DNA from: Dehalococcoidia bacterium
GTDB taxonomy: Bacteria; Chloroflexota; Dehalococcoidia; GIF9; AB-539-J10
Length of the DNA: 46,150 nucleotides
Direction: 5' to 3'
Assembly: GCA_003556385.1 (NCBI GenBank)
Contig: PWRA01000012.1
Location: 1 to 46,150, forward strand
The notes beneath the pieces are model-generated. The model had not been told where the DNA came from and did not search any database. It saw only the letters and a program-made list of their open reading frames with translations. Below, in pieces: positions 1 through 9,704 of the stretch. How positions within the stretch are numbered: the first letter of the stretch is position 1; each line of letters opens with the position of its first letter. Made by a program: the position numbers and the translations under genes.

Positions 1-7
1 GAGCGTC

Positions 8-961
8 TCAGTCGGTGCCCCGAAATGAACTGTCTTCTATGCTGACAACCAGCTTCTCCGCTGACTGCGCAGACGAGGGTAGTTTGGAATAGCGCGCTGT
101 GAGGTGGATGGCGTGTTCCACAGCTTCCTTGGTCTTTGCACCGCGGAGGACCGTCGTCGGACCCGGGTAGCCGACAGCCTGAAACACCCGGTCCTGCGGT
201 TGTCTTAGTGCCAGGAGGCGATGGTTTTCCTGCTCATTCCGGCCCACGATGATATGGGCTTCCGGCAGAAAGAAATGTCTGCCTACCTTCAGTAGCTCGA
301 TGTCCTCTTCGGTCACCACCTGTTGTCGGCCGAACAGCTCTCCGAGCCGGAAGGAAATCTCCTTGTGGGTTAGCAGGCAGCCTCCCGCCGGTGTGCGATA
401 ACCATGAATGCCGAACTCGCGGGCTAACGCGAGCTGCGGCCTCCTCGTCCGACCCTGGAGCCCCAACAGATGCGCGCGATCCACCCAGCCCTCCTGCTCA
501 GGTATAGTCGGGGGCAAAAGCTTCGCCGAAAGCGGGCGCACGATAAGCCATTCTAGCCCGCATGCTCTCTCCTCGAGCTCCAATTCCGTCCGGTGCTGTG
601 TCATAGGCCTCTGCCTCAGGACGTCCCCTGTGACGAGAAAACGGGCGCCCATCTGTTGCGCCACTTGCCAGGCCTTCCGGAGCATGTAGATCCGGCAATC
701 AATGCATGGGTTCATGCCACGTCCGCGACCGTGAGAAGGATGTCTTACCATCTCTATGTAGTCTTCAGCAGCCTTCACTTCGATGAGAGCGGTGTTGAGT
801 TGACGGGCCAGATCTGCGGCATGGTCTCCCTTGCTATCAGCAAAAGGCAACAAGACGTGCACCGCTACGACCTCCACACCCTGGTCCTTGACCATCTTCA
901 GAGCAAGCGCGGAGTCGAGCCCATCCGATAGGAGCGCGACAGCTTTTATGTCGTTGCCCAT
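8..961 (-). CDS. PP-loop tRNA thiolation-like protein (MnmA/ThiI-like, C-terminal NFACT-R/DUF814-like region)
   Basis: ORF with PP-loop-like LLSDGLDSALAL, CIDC motif and GGCLLT; family call by pattern recognition. Confidence 0.75.
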   Translation of the reverse strand: MGNDIKAVALLSDGLDSALALKMVKDQGVEVVAVHVLLPFADSKGDHAADLARQLNTALIEVKAAEDYIEMVRHPSHGRGRGMNPCIDCRIYMLRKAWQVAQQMGARFLVTGDVLRQRPMTQHRTELELEERACGLEWLIVRPLSAKLLPPTIPEQEGWVDRAHLLGLQGRTRRPQLALAREFGIHGYRTPAGGCLLTHKEISFRLGELFGRQQVVTEEDIELLKVGRHFFLPEAHIIVGRNEQENHRLLALRQPQDRVFQAVGYPGPTTVLRGAKTKEAVEHAIHLTARYSKLPSSAQSAEKLVVSIEDSSFRGTD

Positions 962-1115
962 GTTCGCAGCCTAGCATATAATGGTTTCATTGAATAGGGC
1001 AAGCAGCTGGACCGCTGAGAGCATAGAATAGACACTCAACCAAACGAAACGGGCCTGACACGCTGCCGAGGAACAAGGGTCGCGTGATTAATATGAAGAC
1101 GAGGAGATTTGACCG

Positions 1116-1562
1116 ATGAAGCTGGTGAGTGCTTGCCTGCTGGGGATAAACTGTCGCTGGAAGGGAAATTCCAGCACAAACGACAATGTGATCAGGCTGG
1201 CGCAGCTGGAACTCCTCATTCCTGTATGTCCCGAACAACTCGGCGGTCTGTCTACCCCGCGAATCCGACAGGAGATCGAGAATGGTGACGGCGAGAGTGT
1301 TCTGGGCGGCAAGAGTCGGGTCGTAAATAGTGAGGGCAAGGATGTGACCGCACAGTTCCTCCGGGGAGCCGAGGAGACGTTGAGAATAGCCACCATGTTT
1401 GGCGTAAGGGAGTTCATCGGTAAGGCAGGCAGCCCTTCCTGTGGCTGTGGCAGCATACATGACGGCTCATTTTCAGGGAAGCAGATCCCGGGTAGCGGCG
1501 TTACCGCAGCACTGCTACACAGGAACGGAATCAGGCTTGTCTCCGAGGACACGCTTCCGTAG
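1116..1562 (+). CDS. DUF523 domain-containing protein
   Basis: ORF MKLVSACLLGINCRWKG...PVCPEQLGGLSTPR...KAGSPSCGCG, typical DUF523 pattern. Confidence 0.85.
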   Translation: MKLVSACLLGINCRWKGNSSTNDNVIRLAQLELLIPVCPEQLGGLSTPRIRQEIENGDGESVLGGKSRVVNSEGKDVTAQFLRGAEETLRIATMFGVREFIGKAGSPSCGCGSIHDGSFSGKQIPGSGVTAALLHRNGIRLVSEDTLP

Positions 1563-1615
1563 ACTGCGCGGCTTCGGGTACAGATTCAGAGAGACGGGCC
1601 CCAGGCAGTAGCCGC

Positions 1616-2089
1616 TCACCGATCATTGTGATCTTTCAGAGTTCTGGCGAAGGAAGCTGCTCGGTCTAGATCCCTCTCATCCGGTCTTCCCCTCTGTATC
1701 CCGCCAACGAGCATGGTCGCCCCGAATGTATCGAATCCCCGGCAGGAGAACTCCCCTACGATATCGAACCCCCTGCGCTCCAACCTGGCCAACAGCGGTT
1801 TGCTGAAATCATGGACGAATCGCATTCGTCTCAGTCCGCTCGTGGAGAAAACGAACGCCTTCTTTTCTCTCAACACGGGCAACCCGTCCACGAAATCTAG
1901 CAGGGTCCGGTGATGCTTACCGAAATATATCCCTGAGCCGAACCCGATCAAGTCGTACCGTCGGATCATATGTACATCCACCTCCGGCAACCGCAATGAG
2001 TCGGCCTCAAGAGCGACCGCTATCGCTTTGGCCACCTTTTCGGTATTGCCGTGATGAACCGAGACGTAGATCAGCAGAGATCTTCCCAT
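1616..2089 (-). CDS. Flavodoxin family protein
   Basis: N-terminal LLIYVSVHHGNTEKVAKAI FMN-binding pattern, GFGSGIYFGKHH. Confidence 0.8.
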   Translation of the reverse strand: MGRSLLIYVSVHHGNTEKVAKAIAVALEADSLRLPEVDVHMIRRYDLIGFGSGIYFGKHHRTLLDFVDGLPVLREKKAFVFSTSGLRRMRFVHDFSKPLLARLERRGFDIVGEFSCRGFDTFGATMLVGGIQRGRPDERDLDRAASFARTLKDHNDR

Positions 2090-2120
2090 CCACCTTCCTT
2101 GCCTTGAACTCCGACTGGCT

Positions 2121-2160
2121 CACAGAACCTGTGCCTGTCCGGAACAGGAAAGGCACTGTG
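2121..2160. other. Inverted-repeat structure downstream of rplA
   Basis: Minus strand CACAGTGCC-TTT-CCTGT-TCCGG-ACAGG-CACAGGTT-CTGTG; inner 5-bp perfect stem plus outer CACAG/CTGTG pairing. Confidence 0.4.
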
Positions 2161-2246
2161 AACAGCCACAGATGCCGGCGCCTACCACGGCCCCCCGTCG
2201 AATAGGATGGTAAGAGATGCCTGGACTCTGCACGTTGGCGGCGAGT

Positions 2247-2969
2247 CTACCTGGTCAGAGCGCTGGCGGTGGCAAGCAGCGACGAGATGTCCAGCTTAAA
2301 CCCCGGCCCCATGCTGGTGGACAGCGATGCGCTCCGGATATACTGCCCCTTAGCACCGCTAGGCTTAGCTCTCACGATGGCCTCGACTGCCGCCGCCAGA
2401 TTCTCAAGCAACTTGTCCTTGTCAAAACTGGCCTTGCCGATAGGCAAATGGATGATGGCGGTTCTATCTAGACGGAACTCAGCCCTGCCTTTGCGGGCTT
2501 CGTCCACAACCCGGGGCAGGTCCTGAGGTTGTACCACAGTGCCGGACTTGGGGTTAGGCATCAGGCCACGTCGCCCGAGGATACGCCCGAGCTTAGCCAC
2601 TTTGGGCATCATATCGGGAGTGGCCACCGAGACATCGAATTCGAGCCAGCCATCCTCGATCTGTTTGATGAGGTCATCTGCCCCGGCATAATCAGCACCT
2701 GCCTCCTCTGCCAGCTTTATCGCTTCACCCTGAGCGAAGACGAGGACTCTCGTCTTCTTGCCGAGCCCATGAGGCAACAAGACCACGCCGCGCACCTGTT
2801 GGTCGGCGCTGCGGGGGTTCACACCCATCTTCAGATGGAGCTCCACAGTCTCATCGAAGTTGGCATAGACAGCTTCCTTAGCCAACTCAATTGCCTCTTC
2901 GGGGGAATAGGCTCTGGCTCTATCGATGAGCTTACTCGCTTCCTGGTATTTCTTACCTCGTGTCGCCAT
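2247..2969 (-). CDS. rplA: 50S ribosomal protein L1
   Basis: Full-length L1 sequence ([14 protein letters not shown]) and operon context. Confidence 0.97.
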   Translation of the reverse strand: MATRGKKYQEASKLIDRARAYSPEEAIELAKEAVYANFDETVELHLKMGVNPRSADQQVRGVVLLPHGLGKKTRVLVFAQGEAIKLAEEAGADYAGADDLIKQIEDGWLEFDVSVATPDMMPKVAKLGRILGRRGLMPNPKSGTVVQPQDLPRVVDEARKGRAEFRLDRTAIIHLPIGKASFDKDKLLENLAAAVEAIVRAKPSGAKGQYIRSASLSTSMGPGFKLDISSLLATASALTR

Positions 2970-3013
2970 CTGCTTCTACCCTCGGCTTTCCGAGCAAGGC
3001 TGCAAACCGATGC

Positions 3014-3436
3014 TCACTCAACCTCCACGCCCATGCTTTGAGCCGTGCCCGCGACAATACTCGCCGCCTTTTCAATATCCGTGGTATTAAGGTCCGGCAT
3101 CTTTGTTCGGGCGATTTCGTAGACCGCATCCTTGCTTATCTTCCCTATCTTCTGACTGCCCGCATCACCGCTCCCCTTCTCCACCCCTAAGGCACGCCGC
3201 AATAAATCGGAAACAGGAGGCATCTTGGTGAAAAAGGTGAAGGAGCGATCCTCGTATATCGTTATCTCAGCAGGGATGATATAACCCTCCTGAGAACCGG
3301 TTCGCTCATTATACTCTTTGCAGAAGCCCATAATGTTGATCCCGTACGGGCCCAGAGCAGGCCCTACGGGTGGTGCGGGGGTAGCCTTACCCGCGGATAT
3401 CTGGAGCTTGACAACTGCCTTAACCTTCTTCGCCAT
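3014..3436 (-). CDS. rplK: 50S ribosomal protein L11
   Basis: [34 protein letters not shown]. Confidence 0.98.
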   Translation of the reverse strand: MAKKVKAVVKLQISAGKATPAPPVGPALGPYGINIMGFCKEYNERTGSQEGYIIPAEITIYEDRSFTFFTKMPPVSDLLRRALGVEKGSGDAGSQKIGKISKDAVYEIARTKMPDLNTTDIEKAASIVAGTAQSMGVEVE

Positions 3437-3483
3437 TGCTAATTCTCGCTTTCACTGACCTGCGTGCCCTGGCCTGAGACAGC

Positions 3484-4008
3484 CTATAGCTTCTCCACTC
3501 CCAGCAGATCCAACTCGACTGGCGTCTCCCGGCCGAAGAGCGACAGCATAACTATGACCTTGCCCTTGTTCAGATTGACTTGCTCTACCTTGCCAATAAA
3601 GTCCAAGAAGGGCCCACTTGTTACGCGTATGCTGTCTCCCTCCTTAAAGGTCGTCTTAACCTCAGTAGGAGCCTCATCCATACGTCGCAGAATGGCGTTC
3701 GCCTCCTCTTGCGGTAAAGGGACGGGCTTGACGCCAGCGCTCACAAAGCCGGCCACGCCAGGAGTATTACGCACGATGTCCCAGCTATGCTCGTCCAGCT
3801 GCATGTTCACCATAATGTAGCCCGGAAAGGCCTTCTTAGTTATCGTGCGACGCTTGCCGGCCTTGATCTCAATCTCCTTCGCCGTCGGTATCACCACGTC
3901 GAATATCTTGTCGCCCACATCCATGTATTTGATACGTTGTTCCAGGTTCCTTCTAGCCTGCTCCTCGTGACCCGAAGAGACGTATAATAAGTACCATTCT
4001 CCATCCAT
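3484..4008 (-). CDS. nusG: Transcription termination/antitermination protein NusG
   Basis: MDGEWYLLYVSSGHEEQARRNLEQR...FPGYIMV...; start moved to internal ATG. Confidence 0.95.
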   Translation of the reverse strand: MDGEWYLLYVSSGHEEQARRNLEQRIKYMDVGDKIFDVVIPTAKEIEIKAGKRRTITKKAFPGYIMVNMQLDEHSWDIVRNTPGVAGFVSAGVKPVPLPQEEANAILRRMDEAPTEVKTTFKEGDSIRVTSGPFLDFIGKVEQVNLNKGKVIVMLSLFGRETPVELDLLGVEKL

Positions 4009-4015
4009 GATCCTG

Positions 4016-4249
4016 CTAACCGCCGATGATCTGCCAAAACAGTGCGGCAAAGGCCGAATCGAAAGCAAACAAGATACCCCCGACAACGGTGCACACTACG
4101 AGGACCAGCAGACTCAGTCTTAAGGCTTCTTGTCTTGTCGGCCAGTGGGCCTTGCGCAGTTCAGCCACGACCTCGGGGAAGAAAGCGAGCCTTGATTTCT
4201 TGGCCGGGGCAGACTTAGCGCCTGTACCTCTCTTGACATGACTTGTCAT
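4016..4249 (-). CDS. secE: Preprotein translocase subunit SecE
   Basis: Short single-TM protein with VVAELRKAHWPTRQEALRLSLLVLVV; between rpmG and nusG. Confidence 0.93.
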   Translation of the reverse strand: MTSHVKRGTGAKSAPAKKSRLAFFPEVVAELRKAHWPTRQEALRLSLLVLVVCTVVGGILFAFDSAFAALFWQIIGG

Positions 4250-4251
4250 AG

Positions 4252-4422
4252 TTACTTAGCTTCTCGGTGGACGGCGTAGCTACGACAACTCGGACAATAC
4301 TTATTCAGTTCCAGTCTTTGCGGATCGTTCTTCTTGTTCTTCGTCGTCGTATAGGTTCTCCGCTGACATTGACTGCAGGCCAGGTGGATGATTATGCGTA
4401 GATCGCCTTTCTTCTTAGCCAC
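4252..4422 (-). CDS. rpmG: 50S ribosomal protein L33
   Basis: GTG start; translation (V/M)[55 protein letters not shown]; 56 aa, absent from the ORF track. Confidence 0.95.
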   Translation of the reverse strand: MAKKKGDLRIIIHLACSQCQRRTYTTTKNKKNDPQRLELNKYCPSCRSYAVHREAK

Positions 4423-4458
4423 ATCTATCTACAATTCGCAGAAACTCCGGTCGACCGG

Positions 4459-5661
4459 TTACTGAACAATCTTGGTGATGACACCGGCGCCTACCGTCCT
4501 CCCGCCTTCCCTGATGGCGAAGCGCAACCCTTCCTCCATAGCGACCGGAACTGAACTCCTGATCCTCATGTGATTAAGGCTGTCACCGGGCATGGCCATC
4601 TCTACACCATCAGGTAGGATGATTTCTCCTGTAACGTCCAGCGTCCTGATATAGAACTGGGGCTTGTATCCGGTGAAGAACGGGGTATGCCTGCCTCCTT
4701 CTTCCTTGTTCAGGATATATACCTCGGCCTCAGCTTCGGTGTGAGGTTTAACCGTACCTGGTTTAGCCAGCACCTGCCCTCGCTCTATCTCCTCCCGGTC
4801 AAGACCTCGCAGAAGAACTCCGACGGCATCGCCTGCCTCTGCTTCCCCCATGGTCTTATGGAACATCTCGAGGCTGACTGCCACCGTCTTCTTGGACTCT
4901 TTCAACCCCACTATCTCCACCTCATCGCCAGCTCTGATCACACCGCGCTCTACTCTACCGGTAGGTACAGTTCCCCGCCCCTTGATGCTAAACACATCTT
5001 CTATTGGCATCAGGAAAGGCTTGTCACTTTCCCTCTGCGGTAGAGGAATGTACTCATCCACCGCATCCATCAGTTCCCTGATCCGTCCACACCAGGGACA
5101 ATCCTGATTGCCGCATGCGCACTCAAGAGCCTTAAGAGCGCTTACCCGCACCACAGGTATTTCATCGCCGGGGAATTCATACCGCTTCAACAGGTCCCTC
5201 ACCTCCATTTCCACCAGATCCAACAACTCGGGATCATCTACCATGTCTACCTTATTCAGGGCGACGATCATGCGGGGTACTTCCACCTGGCGAGCCAGAA
5301 GGATGTGCTCCCTCGTCTGAGGCATAGGACCATCATCAGCGGCGACCACAAGGATAGCTCCATCCATCTGAGCGGCCCCGGTTATCATATTCTTGATATA
5401 GTCGGCGTGACCGGGACAGTCAACATGGCAATAATGGCGTTGCTCGGTCTCATACTCTATATGCGAAATAGCAATAGTTAACCCACGCGCCTTCTCCTCA
5501 GGAGCATTGTCGATCGAGTCAAACGTCCGGTACTCTGTAAGCCCTGCCCTTGACAGTACCTGCGTAATAGCCGCAGTAAGCGTAGTCTTCCCGTGGTCAA
5601 CGTGTCCTATAGTGCCCACATTGATATGGGGTTTGACTCGTTCGTACGTTTTCTTAGCCAT
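4459..5661 (-). CDS. tuf: Elongation factor Tu
   Basis: [51 protein letters not shown]. Confidence 0.99.
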   Translation of the reverse strand: MAKKTYERVKPHINVGTIGHVDHGKTTLTAAITQVLSRAGLTEYRTFDSIDNAPEEKARGLTIAISHIEYETEQRHYCHVDCPGHADYIKNMITGAAQMDGAILVVAADDGPMPQTREHILLARQVEVPRMIVALNKVDMVDDPELLDLVEMEVRDLLKRYEFPGDEIPVVRVSALKALECACGNQDCPWCGRIRELMDAVDEYIPLPQRESDKPFLMPIEDVFSIKGRGTVPTGRVERGVIRAGDEVEIVGLKESKKTVAVSLEMFHKTMGEAEAGDAVGVLLRGLDREEIERGQVLAKPGTVKPHTEAEAEVYILNKEEGGRHTPFFTGYKPQFYIRTLDVTGEIILPDGVEMAMPGDSLNHMRIRSSVPVAMEEGLRFAIREGGRTVGAGVITKIVQ

Positions 5662-5682
5662 CTTAGCCTCCTTTTATCTCAA

Positions 5683-5755
5683 AGCCCACAACCAGATTCG
5701 AACTGGTGACCCCGTTCTTACCAAGAACGTGCTCTACCTACTGAGCTATGTGGGC
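5683..5755 (-). tRNA. tRNA-Thr (anticodon GGU)
   Basis: Reverse complement GCCCACATAGCTCAGTAGGTAGAGCACGTTCTTGGTAAGAACGGGGTCACCAGTTCGAATCTGGTTGTGGGCT folds as cloverleaf; loop TTGGTAA. Confidence 0.95.
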
Positions 5756-5771
5756 CTACTGCACACCATGG

Positions 5772-5856
5772 TGGAGGGGGTAGGATTCGAACCCACGTAG
5801 CCCATACGGGCGGCAGATTTACAGTCTGCTCCGATTAACCACTCCGGCACCCCTCC
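5772..5856 (-). tRNA. tRNA-Tyr (anticodon GUA)
   Basis: Reverse complement GGAGGGGTGCCGGAGTGGTTAATCGGAGCAGACTGTAAATCTGC... with long variable arm. Confidence 0.95.
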
Positions 5857-5892
5857 GCAGCTTAAGCTTATCATAAAATATTCAGAAAACCC

Positions 5893-5965
5893 AGCCCGAG
5901 AGGGGATTCGAACCCACCAACCTACCGATTACAAGTCGGTTGCTCTACCATTGCGCTACTCGGGC
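5893..5965 (-). tRNA. tRNA-Thr (anticodon UGU)
   Basis: Reverse complement GCCCGAGTAGCGCAATGGTAGAGCAACCGACTTGTAATCGGTAGGTTGGTGGGTTCGAATCCCCTCTCGGGCT. Confidence 0.95.
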
Positions 5966-5991
5966 AGCATTGGCCTAAGCCGTAGCCCAAT

Positions 5992-6020
5992 AGTATAAAT
6001 AACACCAGATTCTCTGTCAA
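5992..6020 (-). promoter_or_regulatory. Sigma70-type promoter for tRNA-tuf-rpmG-secE-nusG-rplKA
   Basis: Minus strand TTGACA-N17-TATACT, 26 nt upstream of the first tRNA. Confidence 0.75.
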
Positions 6021-6234
6021 CCGACAGTCAGTAGCGGCATCAGGGAAACAGGCAAACCCGGTCAGCCAGTGATTTCAGCACAAAGTCCTGCCGGCTGTCA
6101 AGCCGCACCCTGGCTGCGTCAGCGTGGTTATTACGACCCTCTGGGCCCGGGCCCAGTCGTGCACGAGGCCCGACATGGTAACACCTCGGTCGGTCGGGTT
6201 GAAAATACAGGAGATCTCCCTTAGCATGCCGCTG

Positions 6235-6263
6235 TTGCATTGCCCGCTCAACTGTGCTACATT
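6235..6263 (+). promoter_or_regulatory. Candidate promoter for rpsB operon
   Basis: TTGCAT-N17-TACATT upstream of rpsB. Confidence 0.45.
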
Positions 6264-6303
6264 AGAGGAGTTTTGCTGATCGAGACAGGATATAACGGCT
6301 GCA

Positions 6304-7176
6304 ATGGCAAATAACGTCTTACTGAAACAGTTGCTGGAAGCGGGTGCACACTTCGGCCATCATACCAGTTACTGGCATCCCAAGGCCAGGAAGTATGTTT
6401 TCACTCAGCGCAACAGCATCCACATAATCGACCTGGAGCAAACGGTCACCATGCTGGATAGGGCCTGCACCTTTGTTCAGGATCTGGCAGCCCGGGGGCA
6501 GAGTATCCTTTTTGTGGGGACCAAAAAACAGGCTCAACAGACCATAGAAGAGGAAGCCACCCGGTGCGGCATGAGCTACGTTAATCAGAGGTGGCTAGGC
6601 GGTATGCTGACGAACTTCGCGGTTATACAGGCGCGAATCGATCACCTGGTTCGTCTGGAGAACAGAAGGGACAAGGGCGAGCTTGACCTTCTACCGAAGA
6701 AAGAGCGAGTCAAGATAGAAAAGGAGATCTTCCATCTGAACACGCAGATGGGCGGGTTCAAGGAGATGACTACCCTGCCCAGTGCCCTGTTCATCGCTGA
6801 CCCCATTAAGGATAAGATTGCCTTTACCGAAGCAAGGAAACTGGGCATACCGGTTATTGCCATCGTGGATACCAACTGCAATCCGGATGGTATCGACCAC
6901 CCCATCCCCGCCAATGATGATGCAGTGAAGGCTATCAGGTTGATCTGTAGCAAGCTAGCTGACGCCATAGTTGAAGGAAAAGCAGAAGCGTTTTCTGGAG
7001 AGGCAGGGGTCGGCAAGCTGTCTGCTGAAGAAGAGCGAGGAGAGGCCATTGCGATCTTAGGTTCCTACACTTTTGGGCCGGAGGAGCCCGAGACTCCGGA
7101 GAACACAGAGGAATCAGGGGAACCTGAGGAGCGAGTAGAAGGAGACGAGCCGAAAGGAGAGACTGCATCTAGATGA
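6304..7176 (+). CDS. rpsB: 30S ribosomal protein S2
   Basis: LLEAGAHFGHHTSYWHPKARKYVFTQRNSIHIIDL; acidic C-terminal tail. Confidence 0.98.
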   Translation: MANNVLLKQLLEAGAHFGHHTSYWHPKARKYVFTQRNSIHIIDLEQTVTMLDRACTFVQDLAARGQSILFVGTKKQAQQTIEEEATRCGMSYVNQRWLGGMLTNFAVIQARIDHLVRLENRRDKGELDLLPKKERVKIEKEIFHLNTQMGGFKEMTTLPSALFIADPIKDKIAFTEARKLGIPVIAIVDTNCNPDGIDHPIPANDDAVKAIRLICSKLADAIVEGKAEAFSGEAGVGKLSAEEERGEAIAILGSYTFGPEEPETPENTEESGEPEERVEGDEPKGETASR

Positions 7177-7682
7177 AGAACTCGATTCAGGCAGTAAAGG
7201 AGTTAAGGGACAGAACCAACGCGGGTGTGCTCGAGTGCAACCGGGCGCTAGCAGAGGCAGATGGTGATGTAGAGAAGGCGATCGAGTTCTTGAGAGAGCG
7301 TGGTGCGGCGACTGCTGCGAAGAAGAGGGATGCAATCGCAACGGAAGGCGTTATCGAGGCATATATTCATCATACCAAACGCGTAGGATCGCTGGTGGAG
7401 CTAAACTGCGAGACCGATTTCGTCGCTCATACGGACGAGTTCAAAGAGCTTGCTCGCAATATAGCAATGCAGGTAGCTGCTGCATGCCCGCAGTTTGTCA
7501 CCAGTAACGACATACCCCCAGAAGCGGACATGGACCCGCAGGTGGTCTGTCTTCTCAGTCAGCCTTTCATAAAGGAACCTGAGAGGACGGTGCAAGAAGT
7601 TGTCACCGACTTGATAGCGAGAGTGGGTGAGAATATCGTAGTAAGCAGATTCGCCAGGTTCGAGCTTGGTGTTGATCGCTAA
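7173..7682 (+). CDS. tsf: Elongation factor Ts
   Basis: VKELRDRTNAGVLECNRALAEADGDVEKAIEFLRERG; ATGA overlap with rpsB. Confidence 0.96.
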   Translation: MKNSIQAVKELRDRTNAGVLECNRALAEADGDVEKAIEFLRERGAATAAKKRDAIATEGVIEAYIHHTKRVGSLVELNCETDFVAHTDEFKELARNIAMQVAAACPQFVTSNDIPPEADMDPQVVCLLSQPFIKEPERTVQEVVTDLIARVGENIVVSRFARFELGVDR

Positions 7683-7685
7683 TCA

Positions 7686-8243
7686 ATGGTGGATGAGTTA
7701 CTCGGCGAAGTTAACTCCAGAATGCAGAAGGCTCTGGATGGGCTGGCAAAGGAGCTGGGTGCCATCCGGGCCGGGCGTGCTGCTCCTGCCTTGCTAGACA
7801 ACGTTGTGGTGGACTACCACGGCTCGCCTGTTCCGCTTCATCAGCTTGCCACCGTCTCGGTACCCGAGGCCAATCTCATAATTGTTCAACCCTGGGATCG
7901 TTCGTCGTTGCGTGACATTGAAAGAGCGATTCAAGCAGCCAACATCGGGCTGAACCCTGCAAACGATGGTAATGTAATCCGGTTGGCCATCCCCCCGCTC
8001 AGTGAGGAACGACGTAAGGAGTTGGTTAAGCTGGTATCAAAGAGGGTGGAGGACCGGCGGATCGCCGTACGCAACATACGCAGGGATGGCATAGAAAAGC
8101 TGAGGGAGATGGAGAAGAATAAAGAGATATCGCAGGACGAACTGAAGAGCAATAGTAAGAAGATAGACCAGCTCACAGAGTCTTACGTGGAAAGTGCGGG
8201 CGAACTGGGACAGCGTAAGGAGAGCGAAATACGGGAGATATAG
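7686..8243 (+). CDS. frr: Ribosome recycling factor
   Basis: MQKALDGLAKELGAIRAGRAAPALLDNVVVDYHGSPVPL. Confidence 0.97.
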   Translation: MVDELLGEVNSRMQKALDGLAKELGAIRAGRAAPALLDNVVVDYHGSPVPLHQLATVSVPEANLIIVQPWDRSSLRDIERAIQAANIGLNPANDGNVIRLAIPPLSEERRKELVKLVSKRVEDRRIAVRNIRRDGIEKLREMEKNKEISQDELKSNSKKIDQLTESYVESAGELGQRKESEIREI

Positions 8244-8309
8244 TCCGCCTCACCAGTATGCGTTCTGAATAGCCCGCACTGACCGCCGGGGGCGATAAGA
8301 AGGCTCACC

Positions 8310-8765
8310 ATGTTGAAAGCCGCTACTGTCTTGCTGACTGTCGTGGCACTTTTTTCTCTCGTTGTGGGGATTGTCTACGTCGTTGAGGGAACTCTGCTGC
8401 CGTACCATCAGGAGTTCATCGGCATGACCATGGATGAGATTGCCGAGTTGAATCCTGACCTGGCAACCCTGGCAGCGATTTTCATCAGAGTGGCAGGAAT
8501 ACTCTTCATTGGCGTGGGGGTGCTGTCAATAGCCGTCATTCATCTTGCCCTGAGGAAGGCTGAAGCGTGGGCATGGTGGACAATCCTCCTCGGGATGGGA
8601 GCCATAAACGGCCCGCTGGTAGCTATCACGTGGCCCGTCGGAGGTTTCCCCCGGATGTCAGCAGTGATCATGCTTACCATGTTCGTAATCGCCATTGTAC
8701 TGGCGGGCAGAGGAGTGCTCGGGCAAGCGCAGCCAGGACCAACCGCCAGCTGCAAGAGTAGCTAG
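8310..8765 (+). CDS. Small multi-pass membrane protein, unknown function
   Basis: 151 aa hydrophobic ORF, about 4 predicted TM stretches, between frr and cdsA. Confidence 0.65.
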   Translation: MLKAATVLLTVVALFSLVVGIVYVVEGTLLPYHQEFIGMTMDEIAELNPDLATLAAIFIRVAGILFIGVGVLSIAVIHLALRKAEAWAWWTILLGMGAINGPLVAITWPVGGFPRMSAVIMLTMFVIAIVLAGRGVLGQAQPGPTASCKSS

Positions 8766-8891
8766 ATTGCGCTTTCCGGCGTCCCGGCCGGGTTTCGCAG
8801 GCGCCCCCGAATTCGGAACTCCGGCACGGCGGGTACACCTCAGCGTACAGATCGCGCCCGTAGCTGTTCAAAAGCTGTTACAATAGATTCC

Positions 8892-9704
8892 ATGCTCAAA
8901 CACAGAGTCATCACTTCCGCTGTGTTCGTTCCTCTGCTCGCACTGGCCATCTGGTTTGGCACGCCCTGGTTCAGTCTCCTGATAGCGGGAGCGGCGTTAG
9001 CCGGCGCCTATGAGTTCTACCGCATGGCCAATCTTGATAAGAAAGACCCGATGCTTTACCTGGGTCTTGTCTGGGCCCTGGCGCTCGTTCTGAGGCATCA
9101 CTACCAGTCTGGCGACCCCGGTATTCCAGCGATAACCATTACCGCTTTCATGTTGGCTTCTCTGGTGTGGCTGCTGCGGCGGCCCCCTGGGGAGAGAACC
9201 TTTCGCACGTGGGCATGGACGATAGCAGGTGCCCTCTACGTAGGTTGGATGCTCAGCTACTGGCTCAGCCTGCGTGGCCTTGACGACGGCCGGACCTGGG
9301 TGTACCTGTCCATACTCACCGTATTCGCCAACGACACGGGTTCCTTCTTCATCGGCCGCGCAAGGGGCAAACACACGCTCGCTCCTGCTATAAGCCCCGG
9401 CAAGACCCGGGAGGGAGCAGTCGGGGGTTTGATATGCGCCATTTCCGGCGCCATCGTGATAGCGCTGGTTCTCAATCTCATTTCTCCCTTTTCTGTCGAA
9501 TACTGGCAGATCATCATCCTCGGATTCCTCGTCAGTCTCTCTGCCCAGGTCGGCGATCTGGTTGAGTCGCTGCTCAAGCGCAGCTTGGGGGTGAAAGAGT
9601 CAGGCAGTCTGCTGCCCGGGCACGGCGGTATCCTGGACCGCTTCGACAGCATCATCTTCGTCGGGCCGGTGCTATACTATTACATTACATGGGTGATCAT
9701 ATGA
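8892..9704 (+). CDS. cdsA: Phosphatidate cytidylyltransferase
   Basis: C-terminal VKESGSLLPGHGGILDRFDSIIF signature. Confidence 0.95.
   Translation: MLKHRVITSAVFVPLLALAIWFGTPWFSLLIAGAALAGAYEFYRMANLDKKDPMLYLGLVWALALVLRHHYQSGDPGIPAITITAFMLASLVWLLRRPPGERTFRTWAWTIAGALYVGWMLSYWLSLRGLDDGRTWVYLSILTVFANDTGSFFIGRARGKHTLAPAISPGKTREGAVGGLICAISGAIVIALVLNLISPFSVEYWQIIILGFLVSLSAQVGDLVESLLKRSLGVKESGSLLPGHGGILDRFDSIIFVGPVLYYYITWVII

Noticed and set aside
5507-5800. Plus-strand ORF ending ...KAHNQIRTGDPVLTKN...VEGVGFEPT
   Set aside because: Translation of the antisense of tRNA-Thr/tRNA-Tyr; a well-known type of spurious ORF.
6040-6240. 66-aa minus ORF in the tuf/rpsB intergenic region
   Set aside because: No recognisable family and it overlaps promoter elements; at best a degraded remnant.
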